From CAVAWX01 sp963642995 (GTDB taxonomy: Bacteria; Actinomycetota; Coriobacteriia; Coriobacteriales; QAMH01): a DNA stretch of 14,402 nt. The position numbers were made by a program, and so were the translations under genes. Position 1 is the stretch's first letter; each line of letters starts with the position of its first letter. Below are positions 1 through 6,273 of this stretch, piece by piece. Below the pieces are notes generated by a model. The model made no database searches, had not been told where the DNA came from, and saw only the letters and a program-made list of their open reading frames with translations. The stretch lies in assembly GCA_963642995.1 (NCBI GenBank), contig CAVIIZ010000031.1, positions 1 through 14,402 on the forward strand, written 5' to 3'.

Positions 1-1320
1 TGCAAGACTTCCCCCCGCCCCAATGCCGGGCGCGCAAAAACCGCCGGTAGCATAAATTTGAGAACCGTTAGTGAACGTAAAGTTTGAAGCGGAACCCGGT
101 GAATGGCCACAACCAATACCCGCACAAAACTCGCCTCCGGAAGCAACAACCCACGCATTATCAAAAAGGAGGCCTGAGCATACCGTGCCGACTTCACCGC
201 AATTAGAGCCGATGCCAGCCGTATGGTTGCCCGAAGAAGCACGGATCGAGCAATTCTTAAAAGTTGCATTCGTAAAAGAGGCCATGTCGGCCTCTATTTC
301 CTCTGTTTCCTTTCCCGTGTTCTCAAGATAATTTATCAAGCCTCGTCTGGCTCCGGCTCCGCCCATTGCTGCAATAGTTGCTTTCGAGGAGCGATATGAA
401 GCACCCAATGCCATGCCATGCCATCCCCTGCCCTCGCATTTAAGCACGGCATTATTGTTGCTTGTTCCCTCTGCGCCCTGAACAACAAGCTCCCCCGATG
501 TACCGGATTTTTCAAGAGCCGCCGCAGTAGATACGGCTCCATCCCAATTGTCAGGGTTTCCCGCATCTACCGAAAGCTCGTTGACTCCCTTGAGGTTGAT
601 GGTGGCATACGCCCCAGACACGTCAATGCAGGAAGGATACTTTGCAATTTGCCCAACATCAAGCCCGCTAGGGTGCCAGAGGGTCCAAAAAGAGCTCTCA
701 TCTGAATCTTTCCTATAATTCTGAACGAGACTATGGTACCAATAAATACGATTGCTGTGCATTTTCACATTTTCAAGCGTGATAGTTGCTCGAGTGCCCG
801 GTTCGACGCATATGCCGTATGTACCAGTCTCGCCAGAAAATGACACGTTAAGAGAATTGCTGAGATACGTATAAGACCCACCGTAATCCGAGGGGAAGAA
901 ATTTTGTCGCGTAAATTCTTCATTATGCCCAGGCACACTGTTTTGAACTTCGACCCGAGAGGATATTGTTTTGATTGTTCCTCGCTTGTAAATATAAACT
1001 CCCGCACCGTGACCATCGTACCCCTCTTGGGAGATGACGACGTCGCCTTCCAGCGTGCTCAGGTTGATGGAGTACGGCTCGGCGCTGGCGGGCTTGAGGC
1101 CGCCGGTGGCCCAGAGGATGGCGGGGACGGCCAGGGCGACGGCCACGAGCGCCGCGCCGGCCGCGACCAGGCGGCGGCGGCGTTTCGGGTTGCGGCCTGC
1201 AGCGGCGGCGCGCTCCGCCTTCACCGCGCGCATCGCACGACGCTGCGCCCGCGCGCCCTCCTGCGGCATCGCGCCGGCATAGCTGTGCTGTTGTGCGTTT
1301 TCCTTCTCGTGGCGCTGCAT
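1..1320 (-). CDS. Surface/secreted protein with AGIG repeats, 3' end outside the window
   Basis: An open frame of 440 codons runs from ATG 1320 to the window edge without a stop. GGAGGA lies 4-5 bases before the ATG. Residues 1-50 are charged and end in RRRR (47-50). A hydrophobic segment follows (51-71), then an ASA-EP sequence near residue 80 that could be a signal-peptidase site; otherwise it is a membrane anchor. The exported part is rich in Ser, Gly, Asn and Thr. From about residue 355 it has three units of about 31 residues, each with an A(P)GIG core (368, 400, 430), as seen in beta-helical adhesin-like proteins of Gram-positive bacteria. Cysteines cluster in these units (357, 374, 381, 399, 404, 429). 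Codons after about residue 102 are A+T-rich, unlike residues 1-100 and the other genes. The frame stays open upstream to ATG 1527, but that extension is Arg/Cys-rich and not protein-like. No enzymatic domain is seen. The role (adhesion or interaction) is inferred and the sorting signal is not visible. Confidence 0.8.
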   Translation of the reverse strand, partial: MQRHEKENAQQHSYAGAMPQEGARAQRRAMRAVKAERAAAAGRNPKRRRRLVAAGAALVAVALAVPAILWATGGLKPASAEPYSINLSTLEGDVVISQEGYDGHGAGVYIYKRGTIKTISSRVEVQNSVPGHNEEFTRQNFFPSDYGGSYTYLSNSLNVSFSGETGTYGICVEPGTRATITLENVKMHSNRIYWYHSLVQNYRKDSDESSFWTLWHPSGLDVGQIAKYPSCIDVSGAYATINLKGVNELSVDAGNPDNWDGAVSTAAALEKSGTSGELVVQGAEGTSNNNAVLKCEGRGWHGMALGASYRSSKATIAAMGGAGARRGLINYLENTGKETEEIEADMASFTNATFKNCSIRASSGNHTAGIGSNCGEVGTVCSGLLFDNAWVVASGGEFCAGIGCGHSPGSASNFTFTNGSQIYATGGFCAPGIGAGGSLA

Positions 1321-1559
1321 GCTGTCCTCCTTGCACGCAAAAAACACTGCTTGCGGCCTGCACCCGCACCACACGGGCGAGACCCTCGCGGCGCGACGAC
1401 GCCTCCTTCGCGAGCAGGCGGGCCGCGCACCTTGAAACCAAACTCCCTCGCAGGTCGTCCCGCCCGCGCTTTTCGCATCGCGCCCAAGCAGCGGCTCCAA
1501 ACCGCCCCGCGAAGCGAAACCGCGCATGGGCACAGTACTCCCTGCTCAGTCAACCTCTG

Positions 1560-1588
1560 ATTTTAATAAGGGGGGGGGCATCCGTCAA
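1560..1588 (-). promoter_or_regulatory. Promoter with a nine-C tract in its spacer
   Basis: Reading the minus strand, TTGACG (1588-1583) is a 5/6 match to the -35 consensus. TAAAAT (1565-1560) is a 5/6 match to the -10 consensus. They are exactly 17 bp apart. The spacer is GATG, nine C (1578-1570), then TTAT. The predicted transcription start is near 1553, about 230 bases before the surface-protein ATG. Each base gained or lost in the tract would move the spacer away from its optimum. A second TTGACT at 1553-1548 has no matching -10 box. Confidence 0.6.
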
Positions 1589-1599
1589 ACCGGTCGGCT

Positions 1600-1624
1600 G
1601 GTCCAGCACATTGTGACATGGACC
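1600..1624. promoter_or_regulatory. 25-bp dyad, candidate operator
   Basis: GGTCCA (1600-1605) and TGGACC (1619-1624) are perfect inverted arms. The centre adds a second symmetric CA/TG pair, giving the pattern GGTCCA-N3-CA-N3-TG-N3-TGGACC. It ends 12 bp upstream of the -35 box at 1588-1583, a position suited to an activator. The cognate regulator is unknown. It could also simply form a hairpin. Confidence 0.35.
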
Positions 1625-1783
1625 CCTCGAAAAGGAGGTCGGGGGCGAAAGCGGGGGGGCATTCGCTGCCGCCGCCGCTTTTCGTCCGCATTTTTGCCCC
1701 GATGCGATCCGCGCGCGGCCCGTGCAGGCGGCATGACACAGCGCCTACCTGCCAGTTCTTTGCGATGCGCCTCGGATTAGACA

Positions 1784-1824
1784 AAATCCGCGTTTTGGAT
1801 TTGGCAAAAGGGGCTTCGCGCCCC
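1784..1824 (-). terminator. Tandem hairpins after purN
   Basis: On the minus strand the first hairpin is GGGGC, loop GCGAA, GCCCC (1824-1810), followed by TTTT (1809-1806). The second is AAATCC, a 7-base loop, GGATTT (1802-1784), followed by a T-rich stretch. Both lie 57-100 bases past the purN stop, so they probably end the regulator-purFMN transcript and insulate the surface-protein gene. Confidence 0.6.
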
Positions 1825-1880
1825 GGCGCGGGCGGCAGGGCCCGGCGGCCCGCCATGTCGGCCGGGATGCGGGGCGGCCT

Positions 1881-2627
1881 CTACGCGAAACGCCCGCGCT
1901 GCGGCAGGCGGGCGGTCGTCCCCGTGACGATGGCGTCCACGACGCGCGGATACCACTCGTGCTCGGCCGCGTGGACGCGCTCCTCCAGCGTCTCCAAGGT
2001 GTCGTCCGGCAAAACGGGCACCTCGTGCTGGAACACGACGGGGCCGGCGTCGTAGTCCTCGTCGGCGAAATGGACGGTGATGCCCGTGACCTCGTCGCCT
2101 GCCTCGTAGGCGTCGCGTATGGCATGCGCGCCCTTGTGGCGCGGCAGCAGCGCCGGGTGCAGGTTCACCACGCGGTTCGGAAACGCGTCGAGCAGCACGG
2201 GCGTGACCTTTCGCATGTAGCCGGCCATCGCCACGTACTCGACGCCGCGCTCGCGCAGCGCCTCGACGATCGCCGCGTCCACGCCCCGCGCGTCCGCGTA
2301 GTCGTCCGGGGTGAAGACGAGCGTCTCCAGCCCCGCCGCGCGCGCCCGCTCGATGCCGTAGGCCTGCGGGTTGCTGGCCACGACCAGCGCGATGTCGGCG
2401 TGCAGGCGCCCGGCCGCGCGCGCGTCCACGAGCGCCTGGAGGTTCGTGCCCGAGCCGGAGACGAAGACGGCGATGCGGGTGAAGGAAGGCTGCGGCGATG
2501 CGCCCGACCCGTGCGGCGCATCGGCTGCGGCCGCGCCGGATGAGGCGGCTGCGCCGGCCGCGGCTGCCTCGGATGGGGCGGCCGCATGCGTCGCGCCTTT
2601 TGCGCCCTCGCGCTCCTCGGCCCTCAC
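1881..2627 (-). CDS. purN: Phosphoribosylglycinamide formyltransferase (PurN)
   Basis: PurN transfers a formyl group from 10-formyltetrahydrofolate to GAR, giving FGAR (step 3 of cytosolic purine synthesis). The 248-residue frame starts at GTG 2627, which overlaps the purM stop as GTGA. No other ATG, GTG or TTG occurs before the conserved domain, so this coupled start is the likely one. The domain begins near residue 51 with RIAVFVSGSGTNLQ. The phosphate-binding GSGTN is at 58-62. The catalytic triad equivalent to E. coli N106, H108 and D144 is N155, H157 and D193, and the formyl-site loop HFADEDYDAGP is intact. The first 50 residues are unusual: an Ala/Gly/Ser-rich, low-complexity leader absent from the compact family members of about 190-210 residues. 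purM lies directly upstream and terminator hairpins lie downstream. Confidence 0.93.
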   Translation of the reverse strand: MRAEEREGAKGATHAAAPSEAAAAGAAASSGAAAADAPHGSGASPQPSFTRIAVFVSGSGTNLQALVDARAAGRLHADIALVVASNPQAYGIERARAAGLETLVFTPDDYADARGVDAAIVEALRERGVEYVAMAGYMRKVTPVLLDAFPNRVVNLHPALLPRHKGAHAIRDAYEAGDEVTGITVHFADEDYDAGPVVFQHEVPVLPDDTLETLEERVHAAEHEWYPRVVDAIVTGTTARLPQRGRFA

Positions 2628-3676
2628 GCATACACCACCTTGCCGCTGCCGGGCGCCACGCGCCCGATGGAAAACACCATCTGGCCCGCCTGCTCCAGAT
2701 GCGCGCGCACCGCCCCGGCCGCGTCCGCGTCGCATATGACGCACATCCCGACCCCCATGTTGAAGGTCTTGAGCGCCTCTCCCTCCGAAAGCCGCGCCGC
2801 CTTCACCACGAAGTCGATGACGGGCGGGCACTCCCAGGAGCCGAGCTCCACCCGCGCGTCCAACGTCGGCGGCAGGGCGCGGTCGAGGTTTTCGGTGATG
2901 CCGCCGCCGGTGATGTGGGCGCAGGCGTGGACGGGCAGCCCCGCCTCCAGCAGCCCCAAGACGGGCTTCACGTAGATGCGCGTCGGCGCGAGCAACGCCT
3001 CCATCAGGCTCGCGCCGCCCAGCTCGGCGCGCGGCGCGTCCAGCTCGGCGCGCTCCATGCGCTCGACCACGGCACGGCGCACCAGCGAAAACCCGTTGGA
3101 GTGCACGCCAGTGCCGGCAAGCCCCAGTATGCAGTCGCCTTCGCGCACGAGGGCAGGGCCGATCATCTTCGGGCGGTCCACCAGCCCCACGCAAAAACCG
3201 GACAGGTCGTAGTCGCCGGCCGCCATGACGCCCGGATGCTCGGCCATCTCGCCGCCCACGAGCGCGCAGCCGGCCTGCCGGCAGCCTTGCGCCACGCCGC
3301 CCACGATCTGGGCCATCTGGGCGCTGTCGAGCTTTCCCACCGCCACGTAGTCGAGGAAGAACAGCGGCTCGGCTCCGCAGGCGAGCACGTCGTTTGCGCA
3401 CATGGCCACGAGGTCGACCCCCACCGTGTCGTGGCGCCCCGCCATCTGCGCGAGGACCAGCTTCGTGCCCACGCCGTCGGTGCCGGAGACGAGCACGGGG
3501 TCTGCCATGCCCTTTGCCGCCGCCGCGGAAAACAGCCCGCCGAAGCCTCCTATGTCGCCTATGACCTCGGGACGGCGCGTCGAGGCCACGGCATCGCGGA
3601 TGGCGTCGACCGCGCGCGCGCCCTCGGCCGTGTCCACGCCTGCGTCTTTGTAGGTGACCTGCTCGTTTTCGCTCAT
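2624..3676 (-). CDS. purM: Phosphoribosylformylglycinamidine cyclo-ligase (PurM, AIR synthetase)
   Basis: PurM closes the imidazole ring, converting FGAM to AIR with ATP (step 5 of purine synthesis). The protein has 350 residues, normal for the family. Conserved signatures appear in order: YKDAGVDT (9-16), GTDGVGTKL (65-73), DLVAMCANDVLACGAEPLFFLDY region (88-110), GGEMAEHPG (141-149), GTGVHSNGFSL (188-198), PTRIYVKPVL (231-240) and HITGGGITENLDR (254-266). I chose ATG 3676 because AAAGGGG lies 6 bases before it; ATG 3682, two codons upstream, abuts that same motif. purF ends 47 bases upstream and the stop codon overlaps the purN start by 4 bases, so the three genes are likely co-transcribed and purM-purN translationally coupled. 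Confidence 0.96.
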   Translation of the reverse strand: MSENEQVTYKDAGVDTAEGARAVDAIRDAVASTRRPEVIGDIGGFGGLFSAAAAKGMADPVLVSGTDGVGTKLVLAQMAGRHDTVGVDLVAMCANDVLACGAEPLFFLDYVAVGKLDSAQMAQIVGGVAQGCRQAGCALVGGEMAEHPGVMAAGDYDLSGFCVGLVDRPKMIGPALVREGDCILGLAGTGVHSNGFSLVRRAVVERMERAELDAPRAELGGASLMEALLAPTRIYVKPVLGLLEAGLPVHACAHITGGGITENLDRALPPTLDARVELGSWECPPVIDFVVKAARLSEGEALKTFNMGVGMCVICDADAAGAVRAHLEQAGQMVFSIGRVAPGSGKVVYA

Positions 3677-3723
3677 GCGCATCCCCTTTCGCCCGCGCCG
3701 CCGCCACGCGCGCGTCCCTTCAC

Positions 3724-5373
3724 CTAGAGCCGTCCGCCGCCTTCGCCCGCGCCCTCGCGGCGCCTGCCCCATGCCCCGTGCCCGTCGTCTCCGTCGCCCT
3801 CATCGAGAAACACCGGCCGCATGCCCTTCGAGAAGCTGCCCGCGCAGAAACGCTCGGGGATGCGCACGGGGTAGCGCCCGGAAAAGCACGCCATGCAAAA
3901 GCCCGCGTCCTCGCCCGCATGTGCGCCGGCCAGCTCGCCGGCCTCGCCGCCGCCTCCGCGCGCCGCCGCGTCCATCGCGTCCGCTGCGTCATCCGCGCCG
4001 GCCGCGCCGTGCATGCACACGGCCCTCACCAACCCGCCCAGGCTGATGTGGGCAAGCGAGTCCGCGCCCACCATCTCGCGCACTTCCTCCACGCTGCAAC
4101 GCGCCGCGACCAGCTCGTCTTGGACCGCCGTGTCCACGCCGTAAAAGCACGGCCACGCGGTGGGCGGGCTGACGATGCGCAGGTGCACCTCGGCCGCGCC
4201 GGCGTCGCGCAGCATCTGCACGAGCTGGCGGGAGGTGTTGCCGCGCACGATGCTGTCGTCGATGACCACGAGGCGCCTGCCCTCGATGGCCGCGCGCATG
4301 GGGTTCAGCTTCAGGCGTATGCCCATCTGGCGCAGCTCCTGCGTGGGCTCGATGAAGGTGCGCCCCACGTAGCGGTTCTTCACTATGCCCTCGGCATAGG
4401 GCACGCCGCTCTCGCGCGCGAAGCCGATGGCGCCGGGGATGCCGCTGTCGGGCACCCCTATGCACACGTCGGCGTCGGCCGGCGCCTCGGCGGCCAGCAC
4501 GCGCCCCATCCGAACGCGCGACTGGTACACCGTCGTGCCGTTGAAGATGCTGTCCGGACGCGCGAAGTAGACCTGCTCGAAGATGCACGCCGCCGGACGG
4601 CGCGCGGGGACGCCCTGCTCGCACACGAGCCCCTCGCCGTTCAGGCGCACTATCTCGCCTGCGGCCACGTCGCGCACGTAGCTTGCGCCGGCGATGTCCA
4701 GGCCGCAGGTCTCGCTGGCCACGCACCAGCCGCCATCTGCCATGCGCCCTATGCACAGCGGGCGTATGCCGTGCGGGTCGCGAAACGCGTAGAGCGCCTC
4801 GCGGGTGACGAGGACCATCGCGTAGGCGCCTTCGATCATCTGCATCGTGTGCTTGATGCCCTCGCGTATGTGGTGGGTCTGCTCGGTGAAATAGCCGATG
4901 AGCTTGGCCGCCACCTCGCTGTCGGTGGCGCTGCGAAACGAGACGCCGCGCTCTATCAGCTCGACGCGCAGATGCGAGGTGTTCACCAGCGTGCCGTTGT
5001 GCGCGACGGCCACGATCTCGTCGCCGATGGCGGACAGGTGCGGCTGGGCGGCCTCCCACGAGCCGGCGCCCCCGCTGGTGGAATAGCGCGCGTGCCCGAT
5101 GGCCACCCGGCCTGCCAGCGCCGCGAAATCGGCTTCGGAGAAAACGCGCGTGACCAGCCCGAGGTCCTTTTTCACCACGACGGTCTCGCCGTCGCCGGCC
5201 GCGATGCCGGCCGACTCCTGGCCGCGGTGCTGCAGGGCCTGCAAGCCGAAATAGGCGATGCGCGCGGCATCGCCCTTGGGCGCCCACACGCCGAAGACCG
5301 CGCACTCGTCTTTGGGGGAGTCGTCGTCGAAGATGGTGTCCGAGACGCCGTCGGAAAAGCCGTCGCCGCGCAT
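3724..5373 (-). CDS. purF: Amidophosphoribosyltransferase (PurF)
   Basis: PurF makes phosphoribosylamine from PRPP and glutamine, the committed step of purine synthesis. It has 549 residues. The glutamine amidotransferase nucleophile is C24, in DECAVFGVW, so residues 1-23 would be a propeptide removed on maturation, as in the Bacillus-type enzyme. Ntn domain motifs include LQHRGQESAGI (46-57), GHARYSTSG (93-101) and AHNGTLVN (124-131). The PRPP-binding loop is LVVIDDSIVRGNTS (368-381). Four cysteines at 263, 409, 493 and 496 correspond to the 4Fe-4S ligands of B. subtilis PurF. Between LGGLVRA and the CMAC motif sits an Ala/Gly/Asp-rich insert (about 455-490), and the C-terminus ends in an acidic then Gly/Arg-rich tail. 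The ribosome binding site (AAGGG) overlaps the stop codon of the regulator gene 9 bases upstream. Confidence 0.96.
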   Translation of the reverse strand: MRGDGFSDGVSDTIFDDDSPKDECAVFGVWAPKGDAARIAYFGLQALQHRGQESAGIAAGDGETVVVKKDLGLVTRVFSEADFAALAGRVAIGHARYSTSGGAGSWEAAQPHLSAIGDEIVAVAHNGTLVNTSHLRVELIERGVSFRSATDSEVAAKLIGYFTEQTHHIREGIKHTMQMIEGAYAMVLVTREALYAFRDPHGIRPLCIGRMADGGWCVASETCGLDIAGASYVRDVAAGEIVRLNGEGLVCEQGVPARRPAACIFEQVYFARPDSIFNGTTVYQSRVRMGRVLAAEAPADADVCIGVPDSGIPGAIGFARESGVPYAEGIVKNRYVGRTFIEPTQELRQMGIRLKLNPMRAAIEGRRLVVIDDSIVRGNTSRQLVQMLRDAGAAEVHLRIVSPPTAWPCFYGVDTAVQDELVAARCSVEEVREMVGADSLAHISLGGLVRAVCMHGAAGADDAADAMDAAARGGGGEAGELAGAHAGEDAGFCMACFSGRYPVRIPERFCAGSFSKGMRPVFLDEGDGDDGHGAWGRRREGAGEGGGRL

Positions 5374-5382
5374 GACGCGCCC

Positions 5383-6105
5383 TTAAAACCCGATGGCCTT
5401 CTTGAACGCGGAGACGCGGCGACGCGAGACGGGGATCTTCTGCCCCTCGTCCTCGCCCGAGATGGCGATCTCCAGGGTGCCGCCGTTGACGGGGACGACC
5501 TCCTTCACGAAGGCGAGGTTGACCAGATAGCGCCTGTGCACGCGGAAAAAGCCGAGCGGCGAGAGCTTTTCCTCCAGCTGGGCCAGCGACGTGGTGGAGA
5601 GGTAGCGCTCGTCGGTGCTGGTGTGGATGTAGGAGTAGTCCTCCTTTGCCATGATGTAGCGGATCTTGTCCGCCGCGACCAAGAGCTTGCGCCCGCCTTT
5701 TTCCACGGGAATGCGCTCGTCGGAGGTGGAGCGGCCCTGCGCGGCGATCAGCTGGCGCACTTTGCCGACGGCCTGCTGCAGGCGCGCGGTCTCGACCGGC
5801 TTGACCAGGTAGTCCGTCGCGTTCACCTCGAAGGCCTTGACCGCGTACTCGCTGTAGGCGGTGACGAAGACGATGTAGGGCGGGTATTTGAGGGTGCGCA
5901 GCGCCTCCGCGAGCTGCAGGCCGTTCGCTCCCGGCATGTCCACGTCGAGGAACATGATGTCGGCGCCCGACTCCTTGAGCTTTTCTATGGCCTCGCGCAC
6001 GTTCGCGGCTTCGGCCGCGACCTCCACCTGCCCGGTCTCGCCCAAAAGGAAACGCAGCTCGGAGCGCGCAGGCGCCTCGTCGTCGACGATGATGGCTTTG
6101 AGCAT
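5383..6105 (-). CDS. LytTR-family response regulator (orphan, heads the purFMN operon)
   Basis: This 240-residue two-component regulator has an N-terminal receiver domain (1-120). Its acidic pocket is D8-D9, the phosphoacceptor is D54 (FLDVDMPG), the switch residue T82 and the conserved lysine K102 (VKP). A LytTR DNA-binding domain follows (about 132-236), with the typical AKEDYSYIHT and FFRVHRRYLVNL segments. I chose ATG 6105 because GGGAG lies 7 bases before it and the receiver starts immediately; ATG 6150 would fall on the proposed promoter. Only 9 bases separate its stop from purF, so it is the first gene of a regulator-purF-purM-purN unit. No histidine kinase gene is in the window. LytTR regulators usually control cell-surface, toxin or competence genes, so control of purine genes here is inferred from position and from the LytTR-like sites upstream. 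Confidence 0.92.
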   Translation of the reverse strand: MLKAIIVDDEAPARSELRFLLGETGQVEVAAEAANVREAIEKLKESGADIMFLDVDMPGANGLQLAEALRTLKYPPYIVFVTAYSEYAVKAFEVNATDYLVKPVETARLQQAVGKVRQLIAAQGRSTSDERIPVEKGGRKLLVAADKIRYIMAKEDYSYIHTSTDERYLSTTSLAQLEEKLSPLGFFRVHRRYLVNLAFVKEVVPVNGGTLEIAISGEDEGQKIPVSRRRVSAFKKAIGF

Positions 6106-6132
6106 GCTGTGACTCCCGTCGAAAGTACCCGC

Positions 6133-6162
6133 AAAAACTGGCTGCATCATACCATCAACGCA
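6133..6162 (-). promoter_or_regulatory. LytTR-like direct repeats at the regulator-purFMN promoter
   Basis: On the minus strand TGCGTTGAT (6162-6154) and CCAGTTTTT (6141-6133) are separated by exactly 12 bp. The LytTR consensus is [TA][AC][CA]GTTN[AG][TG], repeated with a spacer of about 12 bp. The first copy has one mismatch and the second two. The repeats lie just upstream of the gene for a LytTR regulator and flank its -10 box, which suggests autoregulation. Confidence 0.45.
6146..6154 (-). promoter_or_regulatory. Extended -10 promoter of the regulator-purFMN operon
   Basis: The minus strand reads TGG TATGAT, a TGN-extended -10 box (hexamer 6151-6146) with a 5/6 match to TATAAT. No good -35 hexamer lies 16-18 bp upstream, which fits an extended -10 or an activated promoter. 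The predicted start near 6139 gives a leader of about 34 bases containing the GGGAG ribosome binding site. Confidence 0.5.
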
Positions 6163-6222
6163 TGTTGCGTATGGTGAATCCTGCGTGGGGAAATTCCGCG
6201 CCGCCCCCCTCGGGGCAGTAGC

Positions 6223-6242
6223 GCCGGGAGGCGGAGCCCGGC
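6223..6242 (-). terminator. Hairpin downstream of purA
   Basis: GCCGGG and CCCGGC form a 6-bp stem with an 8-base loop, 32 bases past the purA stop. No T run follows on the minus strand, so it is a weak or factor-assisted terminator at best. Confidence 0.3.
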
Positions 6243-6273
6243 CGCACGGCCTTGGCGGGACGCGGCCGGCGCG

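Larger units (their letters stand above)
1321..1880. other. 560-base intergenic region
   Basis: This gap between purN and the surface-protein gene holds no convincing gene. From right to left it contains the purN terminator hairpins (1784-1824), a stretch with G7 (1653-1659) and G5 (1641-1645) runs, a 25-bp dyad (1600-1624), and a promoter with a C9 spacer (1560-1588). A leader of about 230 bases follows before ATG 1320. The leader stays open in the surface-protein frame from GTG 1533/ATG 1527, with a GGGAG about 10 bases before ATG 1527. A longer protein is therefore formally possible, although the GGAGGA at 1325-1330 favours 1320. Confidence 0.6.

Noticed and set aside
226..237. Codons of the AGIG repeats as a possible CRISPR or short tandem DNA repeat
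   Set aside because: The repetition is at protein level only; the DNA of the units differs and there are no regular spacers.
71..705. Small plus-strand frames opposite the surface-protein gene
   Set aside because: The minus-strand frame is continuous, has a good start and repeats. The plus-strand frames have neither ribosome binding sites nor domains.
1631..1639. Perfect AAAGGAGGT ribosome-binding sequence on the plus strand
   Set aside because: No start codon follows at a usable distance with a protein-like frame; taken as chance.
1563..1856. 97-codon minus-strand frame in the intergenic region
   Set aside because: It runs through the terminator hairpins and ends in the promoter region, has no ribosome binding site and has an uncharacteristic composition.
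2628..3707. Apparent 608-residue protein formed by extending the purN frame upstream through purM
   Set aside because: The upstream part is purM read in the wrong frame (Arg/Gly/His-rich, no motifs). Real purN starts at the GTG overlapping the purM stop.
3778..6177. A 799-codon open frame on the plus strand opposite purF and the response regulator
   Set aside because: It is the antisense of well-conserved genes. Its His/Arg/Ala/Val-rich content is what a reversed GC-rich coding frame gives, and it has no recognisable domain.
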